From positions 1-20,612 of IMG/VR virus record IMGVR_UViG_3300027861_000238: a DNA stretch of 20,612 nt; one strand, written 5' to 3'. Position 1 is the first letter of the stretch, and each line of letters begins with the position of its first letter. Origin of the DNA: a virus. Shown here one piece after another: positions 7,166 to 15,799 of this stretch. The position numbers and the translations under genes are program-made. The notes under the pieces are model-generated. The model saw nothing but the letters and a program-made list of their open reading frames with translations, made no database searches and was not told where the DNA came from.

Positions 7166-8353
7166 TTATTCTTCTAGCATATTCTCGACCATTTGATTGA
7201 GATTGTCCAAGTCGCCAATGTCATCATCTAGCGTCTCTGGAGTATCTTCATCAGGAATATCTTCTTCGCCTTCGCCACTCCCATATCCCCATTTATCATG
7301 AATACGTCTTACTAATTCAGGAAGAAGTTTGTTGTCAATAAGATCATAATCCTTTCGGAAGTTGCGATAATATCCAATCTTCTCTCCTTCAAAATCCACA
7401 TATGTCTGACCTGCTGACTTAATAACCCCAAAGTCCTTCATCCATGTGAGTACACCGTAGTATTTATCAAGTCCTGTAGCGAACGATAAATACATCTCAC
7501 CCTCAAGATATGGTTGCATGAAGCGGTTTTTAACAGTCAACGCTCTAATGATAGATCCACTGAAACTCTTTTGTGCAGCTACTTTAGTATCATCAATTGT
7601 CTTACCTTCATCATCCTTGGCTAATTTCTTAGCAAGTTGAATTGTAACACTTGGTAGATATACAGCAGCTTTACCACCAGCCATATGCTTTTCTAATGAT
7701 GGATACATTGCAGAAGGATCGTCATAAACGTGATTAGTAATGATGATAGGTGTTTGGGAGGTTGTCGCCATATTTGTAAGTGTCTTCAAAAGAGACTTAA
7801 TAGATTTAGCAAATGTACCCATATCAGCACTAGTCTTATCCTTTTCCATTCGAGACACTTCCATTTCACTCTGTAGATTGGCAATAGAGTCAATCGCAAT
7901 GATGAATTTTCCATGTAGTTCTGGATTAGCAGATACGTTTTTAAGGAATTTATAGATTGTATTTCTAGTGGATTCAATCCCCATTGCAGGGATATATTTC
8001 ACTTTAGAAGTATCAAGACCTAGACGTTCAGCCCCTTCCGCATCAATAGCATTTTCAGTATCAAAGATTACTGGAGTGTATCCTTTCTTCTGAGCATTAC
8101 CAAGAATTCGCTGAACGAAATATGATTTTGCTGTAGCTGATGGTCCTGCAATTTGTGTCACTCGACCTTTTGGAATTCCTCCATCAACCCGACCTGATAT
8201 AATCATGTTGAGAACAATGGAACCAGTATCAATCCAATCACTTACATTAGATAGGGATGATTTATCAAGATATGTAGCTAAAGGATTGATCTTATCAATC
8301 TCTCCCAAAGCTGAATCTATACCCTTCTGTAATTCTGTTTTCTTTGCTGCCAT
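7166..8353 (-). CDS. uvsX: RecA-like recombinase UvsX
   Basis: A 395-residue RecA/RAD51-class strand-exchange protein close in length to T4 UvsX (about 390). Walker A is GPSATAKS at residues 70-77; T4 UvsX also lacks the second glycine here (GPSKSFKS). Walker B is IIAID at about 151-155. The DNA-binding L2-like region TNHVYDDPSAMYPSLEKH is near 206-223, and the acidic C-terminal tail (from about 365) resembles the tail that T4-type recombinases use to contact partner proteins. It would form filaments on single-stranded DNA for recombination-dependent replication and repair with UvsY, UvsW and gp46/47, all in this window. The ATG follows the upstream stop codon by two bases, with no Shine-Dalgarno sequence, so translation is probably coupled. 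Confidence 0.95.
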   Translation of the reverse strand: MAAKKTELQKGIDSALGEIDKINPLATYLDKSSLSNVSDWIDTGSIVLNMIISGRVDGGIPKGRVTQIAGPSATAKSYFVQRILGNAQKKGYTPVIFDTENAIDAEGAERLGLDTSKVKYIPAMGIESTRNTIYKFLKNVSANPELHGKFIIAIDSIANLQSEMEVSRMEKDKTSADMGTFAKSIKSLLKTLTNMATTSQTPIIITNHVYDDPSAMYPSLEKHMAGGKAAVYLPSVTIQLAKKLAKDDEGKTIDDTKVAAQKSFSGSIIRALTVKNRFMQPYLEGEMYLSFATGLDKYYGVLTWMKDFGVIKSAGQTYVDFEGEKIGYYRNFRKDYDLIDNKLLPELVRRIHDKWGYGSGEGEEDIPDEDTPETLDDDIGDLDNLNQMVENMLEE

Positions 8354-8355
8354 AT

Positions 8356-8694
8356 TTAGTCTACATCAGTGATTGAAATAACTTTGTCCCCAGTTTCTAC
8401 CTTTTCTACAGGTTTATTAATGGACTCGCTACGAGCAATGAGGTCAGCAGATACTTTAACGTCACCCATGACGATATTTGATTTATTATAAACCCACTCA
8501 TTGCCATTCTCTGCAATGTTATCAATGAGTTCTGCGAAAAAGATTGGAATGACATGTACTTGTACTGTGCCACCTTGTTGCATCTCCACATGAATAACTT
8601 TTGGGTCATCTACTGTGAGAGTTGTTTCTGTTTCGCCTACCTGATTACCGATGATAATACGACCGATTTGGTCTTGGAATGTTACTGTTTTCAT
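8356..8694 (-). CDS. Hypothetical small beta-rich protein upstream of uvsX
   Basis: A 112-residue protein of a kind I associate with T4-like phages, with the pattern VTFQDQIGRIIIG, then VDDPKVIHVEMQQGG, a PIFFAELI segment and EWVYNKSNIVMGDV. The order of strands suggests an LSm/SH3-like small barrel, but function is unknown. It lies between the 121-residue gene and uvsX in one unit; its stop is two bases before the uvsX ATG. The ATG is preceded only by an A/T-rich tract with no Shine-Dalgarno sequence. Confidence 0.8.
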   Translation of the reverse strand: MKTVTFQDQIGRIIIGNQVGETETTLTVDDPKVIHVEMQQGGTVQVHVIPIFFAELIDNIAENGNEWVYNKSNIVMGDVKVSADLIARSESINKPVEKVETGDKVISITDVD

Positions 8695-8721
8695 ATTAAT
8701 TAATTTTTATTTGATTTTTGA

Positions 8722-9087
8722 TTACTTGTTTTTTCTAGCACCTGTGCCATATACGAACCCTTTTTCCTCTTCATCACCGTCTTCAATAGTGTCAGGTGTG
8801 TTATCGACATCTTCATCAATAAGATAAAGAGGTTCTACATCTAAGATTTCTAGATGTTCATTGACAAGATTTTTAACTTTCTTGGCTTGATTACTGTTCT
8901 TAGATGCAAGTTCAGTGAGATAATCATTCTGAACTGTGACAAATTGGATAATCTTATTAAGGTTCTCGTCACTAAAGACGAAAGACCTATCATGATCTGA
9001 TGATTGAGAAGCAACCGCCTTAATTGTATTGAGGATGTAGGACACTGCATTATCGACTCCTTTGTCGAAGCTTTCTTGGTTAGTCAT
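8722..9087 (-). CDS. Hypothetical acidic protein, 121 residues (start revised)
   Basis: I do not recognise this protein. Residues 1-80 are predicted helical; the C-terminal third is strongly acidic (IDEDVDNTPDTIEDGDEEEKG), ending in a basic patch (GARKNK). An ATG at 9093 would add two residues (MG) but would lie immediately against the -10 box, whereas the ATG at 9087 follows that -10 by exactly six bases, as at two other genes here. I therefore choose 9087. It is the first gene of the unit that ends with uvsX, so a role beside the recombinase is possible but unproven. Confidence 0.75.
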   Translation of the reverse strand: MTNQESFDKGVDNAVSYILNTIKAVASQSSDHDRSFVFSDENLNKIIQFVTVQNDYLTELASKNSNQAKKVKNLVNEHLEILDVEPLYLIDEDVDNTPDTIEDGDEEEKGFVYGTGARKNK

Positions 9088-9093
9088 ACCCAT

Positions 9094-9121
9094 ATATTAA
9101 CATAATATACAGGTATGTCAA
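9094..9121 (-). promoter_or_regulatory. Sigma-70-type promoter for the uvsX unit
   Basis: Minus strand: TTGACA (9121-9116), 16-base spacer, TAATAT (9099-9094), then six bases (ATGGGT) and the ATG at 9087. The -35 box begins just after the stop codon of the polymerase gene (9124-9126). An ATG also falls inside the six-base gap and is the misleading longer start. Confidence 0.75.
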
Positions 9122-9123
9122 GT

Positions 9124-11715
9124 TCATTCAGATAAAAAATCACATAAATCAATCTTTAATGTTCTATTTGGAGGGCGCAATACCCAACCAACAGATTCAT
9201 AAATCCTTTTAATGGGGGCACTGACAATTCTATCAAACATTATGTTATAATCCACCTGAACATTCTCCTCTACTTCAGCGGGTAAGTTATCAGTTCCGAA
9301 TCCAATGACTGTAATACCATATTTGTTTGGAGTCTGCACGTATGCGAATTTAATCTTATCCCCTTCCACCAATTTCTCGTATTCGAATTCCAATCCTTCT
9401 ACTCTACATATTTCATTAAAGAAATATGCAGCTTTGACGTTCTGAGGTGTCTTAGTTGGAGCTTTGAAGCCTGTATATCCCTTAGGAATCCACTTATTAT
9501 ACGTGTTCATAGAACCATTATTACATGCTTGTCCACTAGGTAGTGTTTTGAACATATCATAAGATTTGATATATAGATCAGTAGCTTTCTTCTTATCCAT
9601 ATCCATAATAACCGATTCAATAATTGATTTAATCATTGGTTTAAGAGACTTTGGTGTCTTAGTGGTTACAACTTCAACACCAATATACTTGAATTTATCA
9701 ACATCTACCCCTTCATCATTTCGAATGTGTAGGATATACTTCTTCGGTGCTAGGAAAATACCTCTATCTGCAACAGCTTCTCGCTTGAATACTAATCTTG
9801 GATCAATACTTTGGAGAGATTTCCTTGCCCAGCTTTCCATACTATCATTAATGTATTTCTCCACACCATCACAAACATCATAGAACTCTTTAGATATGTT
9901 ATTTTCCTCGTCAAAGATATGAATGCCATACTTCTCGCGAAGACATGTCAACGTGACATACACTGAGTCAGTATCATTGTATCTGATGGAGTCTTCAATC
10001 TCTTTATCAGTCAGTTCTTGATAGGTTTTAGACATATATTCTTTGAAAGCTGTATTACTTTTCTTGATTGTAGCTTGTCCTGTAAGGGTTACAGCTTCAC
10101 CAATATCTAGATCACCCATAGCAGCGTACTCGTTCGCACAGTACCCATAGGTGGAGTTCAAAACGATCTTATAAGCGTGTTGGTAAGTGTTACATAGTTG
10201 AATTTCATCTTCAAGTAGTCTTTTCTCTATATCATCATGACCCCCTTTAACAAGAATACCTTTCAATTCAAACATGCGAGACTTCATGACCTTTCTGTTT
10301 GTATATAACCAGTCAAGGAACTTAGGCATAGCCCCCATCTTCTCTTGTGAGAAAATAACTCCATTTGCTGCAAGAGATCCTTTAACAGACTTCAAATATT
10401 TAACAAACTTGTCTTTAGGTAGGTTGAAAAATTCACCAGACTCCAACTGTAGTCGCATAGTTCCATTCTTCTGAACCTTAACCATACCCAATTTAGTCTC
10501 TGGAGACATATTGCAGGTGATCATCACAGATGGATACAGACTATTGGCATCAAATGATATAATATCTTCTGCAAGACCTGTAATTGGGTCTGCGACATAT
10601 CCTCCAGCAATTTTTCTACCAGTTCTAGACTTAACAAATGTAGGGATATATTTTCCCTCCATTCTTGCTCGACAAGCAACTGCGCCATTGACTACGCCAA
10701 GAGTTTCCATACCCTTTTCCATAGAGCAGAAGCCAAGTAATGATATAAATCTCAACAGATCCATATACTTCAACTTCTTTTCAAGATTTACTAGAATTTC
10801 AACGTCCCGAATGTTATAATCTACGAATTTATCCCAATCTGTATAGATTAGGTCATTCATTTTACCGCTATATTCAATCTTACCAACACCCAATTCCTCT
10901 TCACCAATAGTATCAAGCTTATAGTTGGGCTGTTTCGTCATATTGAACTTCTTATAAACGTCCAAATAATCAATATTGTTCATACCAATGATATTTTTAG
11001 ATTGATATTCCGTACCATAGAGCTTATTCATTACAGTCTTATCGAAGACCATTCTCTCTGGAGATAATCTACTAACCCACTGTTTGTTGAGAACGCGCTC
11101 AATGCGATTACATAGGTATGGTATATCAAATGCCACACTGTTCCACCCAATGATATTGTCAGGATGGTCTGATTCAATGAATTCTACGATATTTATGAAC
11201 ATATCCTTCTCACTTTTAGAAGGGGTGTATATGATATCTATATTATCTCCGTTGTATGGTCTTGTCCCGAATGTGTGATACTGCTTGGTTAATGAATTGT
11301 AAATTGTGACCAATACAATTTCATGATCAGCTAGATCAACGTTAGGAAATCCTTTACCACCTTCTCCTGAAGTGGTTTCAATATCAAAAAATGCGTTGTA
11401 AAGTGGATTGTCCATCAAATCCGTGTTCTCGCTCACTTCCCAATAATTATCGATTAGATATTGTTGGGTGGCTGGAAGATTTTCAAAAATTCTCTTAGTT
11501 GGCGAATCATTAACAAACCGTCTTTTATGTTTTTCGTCATTGAACTCAATTTTTTTGAGTTTTGTGTCGTATAGGGAGTCATATTCTCCATCCTTGTGCT
11601 CAACCATGATATAAGGCTTATAAGGAATGGTCTGGAGACTTCTATCCCCATCCTCATTCCACCCATAAAGTTTGATTGAACTTGTTTTATTGCTATAGCA
11701 GCAGTGTCTAATCAT
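9124..11715 (-). CDS. 43: Family B DNA polymerase, T4 gp43-like
   Basis: An 863-residue replicative DNA polymerase with proofreading exonuclease (T4 gp43 is 898). Exonuclease motifs: DIET at 111-114, NSVAFD at 192-197 and YNIRD at 300-304. Polymerase motifs: DANSLYPS at 389-396 (motif A), KIVLNSTYG at 516-524 (motif B) and YNDTDS at 579-584 (motif C, the two catalytic aspartates). All catalytic residues are present and there is no intron or intein. The C-terminus LKIDLCDFLSE resembles the clamp-binding tail of gp43. It lies after the glycosyltransferase gene with a terminator between, and the ATG follows the terminator's T-run directly, without any Shine-Dalgarno sequence. Confidence 0.97.
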   Translation of the reverse strand: MIRHCCYSNKTSSIKLYGWNEDGDRSLQTIPYKPYIMVEHKDGEYDSLYDTKLKKIEFNDEKHKRRFVNDSPTKRIFENLPATQQYLIDNYWEVSENTDLMDNPLYNAFFDIETTSGEGGKGFPNVDLADHEIVLVTIYNSLTKQYHTFGTRPYNGDNIDIIYTPSKSEKDMFINIVEFIESDHPDNIIGWNSVAFDIPYLCNRIERVLNKQWVSRLSPERMVFDKTVMNKLYGTEYQSKNIIGMNNIDYLDVYKKFNMTKQPNYKLDTIGEEELGVGKIEYSGKMNDLIYTDWDKFVDYNIRDVEILVNLEKKLKYMDLLRFISLLGFCSMEKGMETLGVVNGAVACRARMEGKYIPTFVKSRTGRKIAGGYVADPITGLAEDIISFDANSLYPSVMITCNMSPETKLGMVKVQKNGTMRLQLESGEFFNLPKDKFVKYLKSVKGSLAANGVIFSQEKMGAMPKFLDWLYTNRKVMKSRMFELKGILVKGGHDDIEKRLLEDEIQLCNTYQHAYKIVLNSTYGYCANEYAAMGDLDIGEAVTLTGQATIKKSNTAFKEYMSKTYQELTDKEIEDSIRYNDTDSVYVTLTCLREKYGIHIFDEENNISKEFYDVCDGVEKYINDSMESWARKSLQSIDPRLVFKREAVADRGIFLAPKKYILHIRNDEGVDVDKFKYIGVEVVTTKTPKSLKPMIKSIIESVIMDMDKKKATDLYIKSYDMFKTLPSGQACNNGSMNTYNKWIPKGYTGFKAPTKTPQNVKAAYFFNEICRVEGLEFEYEKLVEGDKIKFAYVQTPNKYGITVIGFGTDNLPAEVEENVQVDYNIMFDRIVSAPIKRIYESVGWVLRPPNRTLKIDLCDFLSE

Positions 11716-11745
11716 AAAAAAACCCTACCATATCGGTAGGGTTTT
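11716..11745 (-). terminator. Rho-independent terminator between glycosyltransferase and polymerase
   Basis: A seven-base G/C-containing stem (11723-11729 with 11735-11741, loop of five), extendable by A-T pairs, is followed on the minus strand by seven T. The last T touches the ATG of the polymerase gene. It would stop transcripts coming from the glycosyltransferase gene. Confidence 0.9.
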
Positions 11746-11750
11746 GTCAA
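11722..11750 (-). promoter_or_regulatory. Possible sigma-70-type promoter for DNA polymerase, wrapped round the terminator
   Basis: Minus strand: a perfect TTGACA (11750-11745) is followed by 17 bases, TAGGGT (11727-11722) and six T before the ATG at 11715. The -35 box and the distance to the ATG fit the other promoters here, but the -10 is poor. The hairpin lies largely in the spacer. Confidence 0.4.
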
Positions 11751-12917
11751 TTAGTAAGTCAAATACTTTCTGGAAGGGTCGCCATATGGTGTGTCATAGG
11801 CTTCTAGATGTTTCCCGACATTCTCAGGATTTTCTAGGAAGTGTTCTTCTGCGATTGACCTCAGATCCTTTGACAAGGCTAGATATTTCTTCTTATTTTT
11901 AAGAATCACATCCAACTTCTTCTCAAGATCTTCAGAATCTGTAAACCTCATAGCATTTGGAGCAATCTCATATGTAACCATATCTTGACATATACATGGA
12001 ATACCTAATGAAGCACTTTCAAGAAACTTAATGTTAGATTTACATCTATTAAATTCATTATCTTGTAACGGAGCAAAGAATGCTTGTGCTTTTAGGGATG
12101 CTAGGAAGTCTGGAAATTCCTTTAAAGATTTCCAAGGATGGAATTCGATTGTTTTATTCTGAATTAGATGTTTTAATTGGCTTGGATATCCTCCAATGAA
12201 TACAAATTGATATTTTTTGAGGTTATTCTTAACAAAATCTAATACATGTGTGAAATCATCAACACCTCCATTCTGATTTCTTACATCAAAGTGGGATGCT
12301 GCACCTGCATATACAATGCGGGGTCGTTTTTCGTTGGCTTCATATGCTCGCTTAACTGCCACATGATTATAACTTGTGCCAAACCAACTCTTTGGAATGA
12401 AATTCTCAATTACTGAGATTTCCTCTTTCCCAGTCTTACGCTTAAAGTAGTCTCGCATATATGGATTGGTTACAACCATCTCATCACACAGCTCAATACA
12501 ATCTAATGCGCCTTGTCTGATTTGTTCATTGGCAAATGATTCTCTAAATCCGTTATACAGGGGAATATCTTCGTGAAATACTACATCATCAAGCTCATAA
12601 ATAAGTTTGAAACCTTTATCTTTCTGAATACTTTTAAGAAATTGTAGGAATTTAAGTTGGTTTGGTGATACTTGACGCTGTACTTTGATCGCGCTCACAT
12701 CATTATACCATTCAGGATCATACACCATCTTATGGGATGACATTGAAGTACCCAAACCTGCTAGGTTTATTAATTGTTCTGCGAATAATATTCTCCAGTG
12801 ACCGCAACCACCTCGATCTGCAACATAATTTAGATAATTATTGCCTTTTTTCTTAGGTGTCTCTACCTTCTGTTTGATTGGTGGTTTATAAAATGGATTG
12901 GTGTTGAATGCTGCCAT
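11751..12917 (-). CDS. Glycosyltransferase, GT-B fold (GT4-like)
   Basis: A 388-residue enzyme predicted to transfer a sugar from a nucleotide donor. The C-terminal Rossmann domain begins near RPRIVYAGAASH (about 198-209), contains FVFIGGYPSQ (about 238-247) and ends with the donor-binding pattern KSNIKFLESASLGIPCI (about 293-309), in which E300 is the usual ribose-contacting glutamate. The N-terminal domain has LIYELDDVVF (about 105-114), typical of related GT4-like proteins. There is no membrane segment. The substrate is not evident: T4 glucosylates modified DNA with unrelated-looking enzymes, while late expression here (perfect TATAAATA five bases before the ATG) would suit virion-protein glycosylation. 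It sits between gp46 and gp43, an unexpected place for such a gene. Confidence 0.8.
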   Translation of the reverse strand: MAAFNTNPFYKPPIKQKVETPKKKGNNYLNYVADRGGCGHWRILFAEQLINLAGLGTSMSSHKMVYDPEWYNDVSAIKVQRQVSPNQLKFLQFLKSIQKDKGFKLIYELDDVVFHEDIPLYNGFRESFANEQIRQGALDCIELCDEMVVTNPYMRDYFKRKTGKEEISVIENFIPKSWFGTSYNHVAVKRAYEANEKRPRIVYAGAASHFDVRNQNGGVDDFTHVLDFVKNNLKKYQFVFIGGYPSQLKHLIQNKTIEFHPWKSLKEFPDFLASLKAQAFFAPLQDNEFNRCKSNIKFLESASLGIPCICQDMVTYEIAPNAMRFTDSEDLEKKLDVILKNKKKYLALSKDLRSIAEEHFLENPENVGKHLEAYDTPYGDPSRKYLTY

Positions 12918-12922
12918 GTCCG

Positions 12923-12930
12923 TATTTATA
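12923..12930 (-). promoter_or_regulatory. T4-type late promoter TATAAATA before the glycosyltransferase
   Basis: The exact T4 late consensus on the minus strand ends five bases (CGGAC) before the ATG at 12917. By T4 convention (-13 to -6) the A of the ATG would be position +1. A TTTACA 15 bases upstream means a sigma-70-type reading is also possible. Confidence 0.7.
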
Positions 12931-12957
12931 AACCACCTTTAGACTTGTAAAGTGTTA

Positions 12958-14769
12958 TTATATCAAAGTAGTTATATCATTTTCCTTCTGTAACTCCACA
13001 ACCTGCCCATCAATATGTTTGATGGCTTCTTTGCGGTGTGAGATGGCATAAACAGACCAACCATTATCTGTGATCTTCTCCTTCAACATCTCAATAAACA
13101 TATCCAACCCTCTTTCATCAAATGCACTATCAAAAATCTCATCGAAGAACTTAACATTACTGTAAATACCACATGTGCGTTCTCTTAAATCAGAGAATGC
13201 TAGAGAACAGGCAATATCGATTGTCTTTCTTTCAGCACCAGAACAGTTATAGTAGCTAGTTTCGTTACCACCCTTTGATTTGATGGTTTCGTCGAAATAT
13301 TCATCAAACTCACAACGAATATCTAGACCCATTAGTCCAAGATATGCAGTTATGTTAGAATTGAGGATGGTTAGTAGCTTCTTAACAATGATACTTTTAA
13401 CTCCCTCATCGCCTAATGTGAATTTACATATATCGAGTACATCAGTCTCTTCTCTATTATCAGTTAGTTCAACATCTTGTGCCGCGAGACTCTTTTCAGC
13501 CTCGGTAATTAGATCACCAAATGTATCTTCATCATCACCACCTTCATCATCAAAGGATTGTTCAAACTCATACTTCTTACTAACCTCTTCATCGTGTCTC
13601 TTCTGCGCACTATCCTTAACTTGGCTATAATGTTCATACATATCAACAACATCAACTAATTCTCTGTGTTCGATTCGTTTCTTTTTTAGCATCGCTCGAA
13701 GTTTCGAGATAGCTTCAGTATATTTGGTAGAAATTGTCGTAAGGTTATCTACTTCTACTTGCAATTCGACTTTCTGTAGTTCTATCTGATCTGTGTGATC
13801 TGCGCAAATATCTTGAAGACATTTTGTGCAAGAAACACCATCACCAATATTGTTATATTTTCGTATCTCAATTTCTTTACTAGAAATGGTGTGTTTATTA
13901 TCTCTAAGAGAGTCATTAAGTTCGACCATCTTATCATCCATCCTATCGATAACCCCATCAAGCTTGAGAACTGACTCATTAACACCATTAATATCAATTT
14001 TGTCCATATTGCGCTGCATTTCATCAATCTTCGCAGCCTTCTCCTTGATTATCGCATCAAACGCACTCAACATATCCTTAATTTTGGATTGTCTGCGTTC
14101 TTCCCGACTATCAAAATCAGCTTTCTTGCTAACTAGTAGTTCAAGATTACTCACATTAGATGCAATCTTACCATCAATAATGCGTCTCTCAATCATAACT
14201 TCCTTTGATTCAGCTTTAACGTCTTTAGTCATGATATCAAGGATCATAATGTTGAAGATATTGGAGATGAACTTACGTTTCTTCTCAGCAGTTTGTGTCA
14301 TAAACGGAGCATTATCACTGATGGACATAATATCACAACATTTCGAAATATCTGCATTACTACTCACTAAATCGTCAATATATGCGTTAGTATTTTTGAT
14401 ACTATCTCGCGTGATATCCACCCCATCCTTAAATAGGTCAACACTATTGGGTTTCAATTTACGAACAATAGTATATTCATTAGTATCTGTAGTTGTTGTC
14501 ACATCAAATACGATTTTAACAAATCCTTTTTTCTTGGTGATGTAATTTATGATATTCTGGTTCTTAATCTTACCAATAGTCTCTCCATATTGACCCCAAA
14601 AGAACGCATTCATGAGAGTACTCTTACCAACTGCATTTTTTCTCTCTGGATTATCGAGGTTTGTTCCAGTGATCATATTAAGACCTGATTTAAACTTCAT
14701 GACAATTGGATCATTACCAATCGACATGAAGTTCACCACCTCCATACTTTTATATACTATTTTTTTCAT
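12958..14769 (-). CDS. 46: Recombination endonuclease subunit gp46 (SbcC/Rad50-like ATPase)
   Basis: A 603-residue SMC-like ATPase (T4 gp46 is about 560) that with gp47 resects DNA ends for recombination-dependent replication and host DNA breakdown. The N-terminus EVVNFMSIGNDPI matches T4 gp46 closely. Walker A is NAVGKST at 45-51, preceded by a longer loop from G35 than in T4. A zinc hook CTKC lies at 313-316 between long coiled-coil segments. The ABC signature is CSGAERK at about 508-514 and Walker B is VKFFDEIFD at about 538-546. The start overlaps the gp47 stop by 20 bases and is supported by the T4 alignment; a later ATG at 14745 is less likely. Confidence 0.95.
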   Translation of the reverse strand: MKKIVYKSMEVVNFMSIGNDPIVMKFKSGLNMITGTNLDNPERKNAVGKSTLMNAFFWGQYGETIGKIKNQNIINYITKKKGFVKIVFDVTTTTDTNEYTIVRKLKPNSVDLFKDGVDITRDSIKNTNAYIDDLVSSNADISKCCDIMSISDNAPFMTQTAEKKRKFISNIFNIMILDIMTKDVKAESKEVMIERRIIDGKIASNVSNLELLVSKKADFDSREERRQSKIKDMLSAFDAIIKEKAAKIDEMQRNMDKIDINGVNESVLKLDGVIDRMDDKMVELNDSLRDNKHTISSKEIEIRKYNNIGDGVSCTKCLQDICADHTDQIELQKVELQVEVDNLTTISTKYTEAISKLRAMLKKKRIEHRELVDVVDMYEHYSQVKDSAQKRHDEEVSKKYEFEQSFDDEGGDDEDTFGDLITEAEKSLAAQDVELTDNREETDVLDICKFTLGDEGVKSIIVKKLLTILNSNITAYLGLMGLDIRCEFDEYFDETIKSKGGNETSYYNCSGAERKTIDIACSLAFSDLRERTCGIYSNVKFFDEIFDSAFDERGLDMFIEMLKEKITDNGWSVYAISHRKEAIKHIDGQVVELQKENDITTLI

Positions 14770-15799
14770 ATAACTTCTTTAGTTTCTTCTTCGACTTCTC
14801 TTTTATGTCATCTGAAAGATCCATAATATCGACAAACTCTTCCATAACGTCATATAGGTCAAAAGTCAAGTCTATTTCGTCTCCAGTTCCCATATTAACC
14901 ACAACGGTTGAATAGTCGTAATCTATGATAAATGGTTTTAGAGTTGCTGCATTGGTCTTAATAGCTAATACCTCCTTCTCAGATAATCCCGAATCAAAGA
15001 TAAGCTTGATAATGTTGTTTTCAACATCTTCTTCATCAAACTTGAAATCAGCATCATTAATAATGAACTTTTTGAATCTTGGAGAAACATCATTTTCAAT
15101 GAATTCCACTTCAGCAGTATCTAAGTCTAGTATATATACCCCCTTAATATCACCCTCGTCAGAAAAGTCCATTGGAAAGGTGTTTCCAACGTATCGGATA
15201 TCACCCTGTTTATACTTCTTAATAGATTTGGTATGAAAATGTCCACTATATACATTGCTAGAATGGCTCAATAGATGGGTGGGCGCGACTCCGTGTGTAC
15301 ACGTAGTATATCCATTCATAGAGAATGTAGTTACTTCAAAGTGTCCAAATAGGAACTCTGAGTCGTCCTCAACTTCATGACCCCAAGGGACGAAATTACA
15401 TGTATGTCCACAAATGTCATACATTTTGGGTTCGTCTATAAGCTCAATATTGTTCCAATTACGCATCATTCCAAGGGAATGTACATCACTTCGGTTTTTA
15501 TACCAAGCATCATGATTTCCTACGATAACATATATGGTGAAATTCTTGAAAATCTCTAATATCTGTGATCCAGTGTGGATAGTAGATACACTTACATCAG
15601 TTCTGTTGTGGAAAAAGTCACCAAGGAAGAATATAGTGTCTATATTCCGTTCCTCTAATTGCCCCTTTGTCCACTCAGCCCAATTGAGAGCATTTTTAAG
15701 CCACTTCTCACTGTCTGCATATAGACCCAAATGGAGGTCACTAAAAATAGCAACCTCCGAGTTTGTAGTTTCGTTCTTTTGTATTGTAATATTACTCAT
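14750..15799 (-). CDS. 47: Recombination endonuclease subunit gp47 (Mre11/SbcD-like)
   Basis: A 349-residue metallophosphoesterase (T4 gp47 is 339), the nuclease partner of gp46. Metal-binding motifs appear in order: SDLHLG at about 20-25, GDFFHNR at about 59-65, GNHDAW at about 93-98, CTHG in the middle and GHFHTK further on. An in-frame ATG at 15817 would add six residues but lies deep inside gp55. The ATG at 15799 overlaps the gp55 stop by only eight bases and is preceded by a purine-rich GAAGAAGAA, so I prefer it. It belongs to the uvsY-uvsW-55-47-46 unit. Confidence 0.95.
   Translation of the reverse strand: MSNITIQKNETTNSEVAIFSDLHLGLYADSEKWLKNALNWAEWTKGQLEERNIDTIFFLGDFFHNRTDVSVSTIHTGSQILEIFKNFTIYVIVGNHDAWYKNRSDVHSLGMMRNWNNIELIDEPKMYDICGHTCNFVPWGHEVEDDSEFLFGHFEVTTFSMNGYTTCTHGVAPTHLLSHSSNVYSGHFHTKSIKKYKQGDIRYVGNTFPMDFSDEGDIKGVYILDLDTAEVEFIENDVSPRFKKFIINDADFKFDEEDVENNIIKLIFDSGLSEKEVLAIKTNAATLKPFIIDYDYSTVVVNMGTGDEIDLTFDLYDVMEEFVDIMDLSDDIKEKSKKKLKKLYEKNSI

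Noticed and set aside
8354-8360. TAAAT touching the uvsX ATG, and the similar ACTAAAT before 19329
   Set aside because: If used as late elements they would place transcription start inside the coding sequence. More likely they are stop codons and A/T-rich junction sequence.
13826-14545. A 239-residue plus-strand open frame
   Set aside because: It is antisense to the gp46 coiled-coil region and is Ser/Leu/Ile-rich with low complexity, as expected for the complement of a charged coiled coil. No promoter or start signal supports it.
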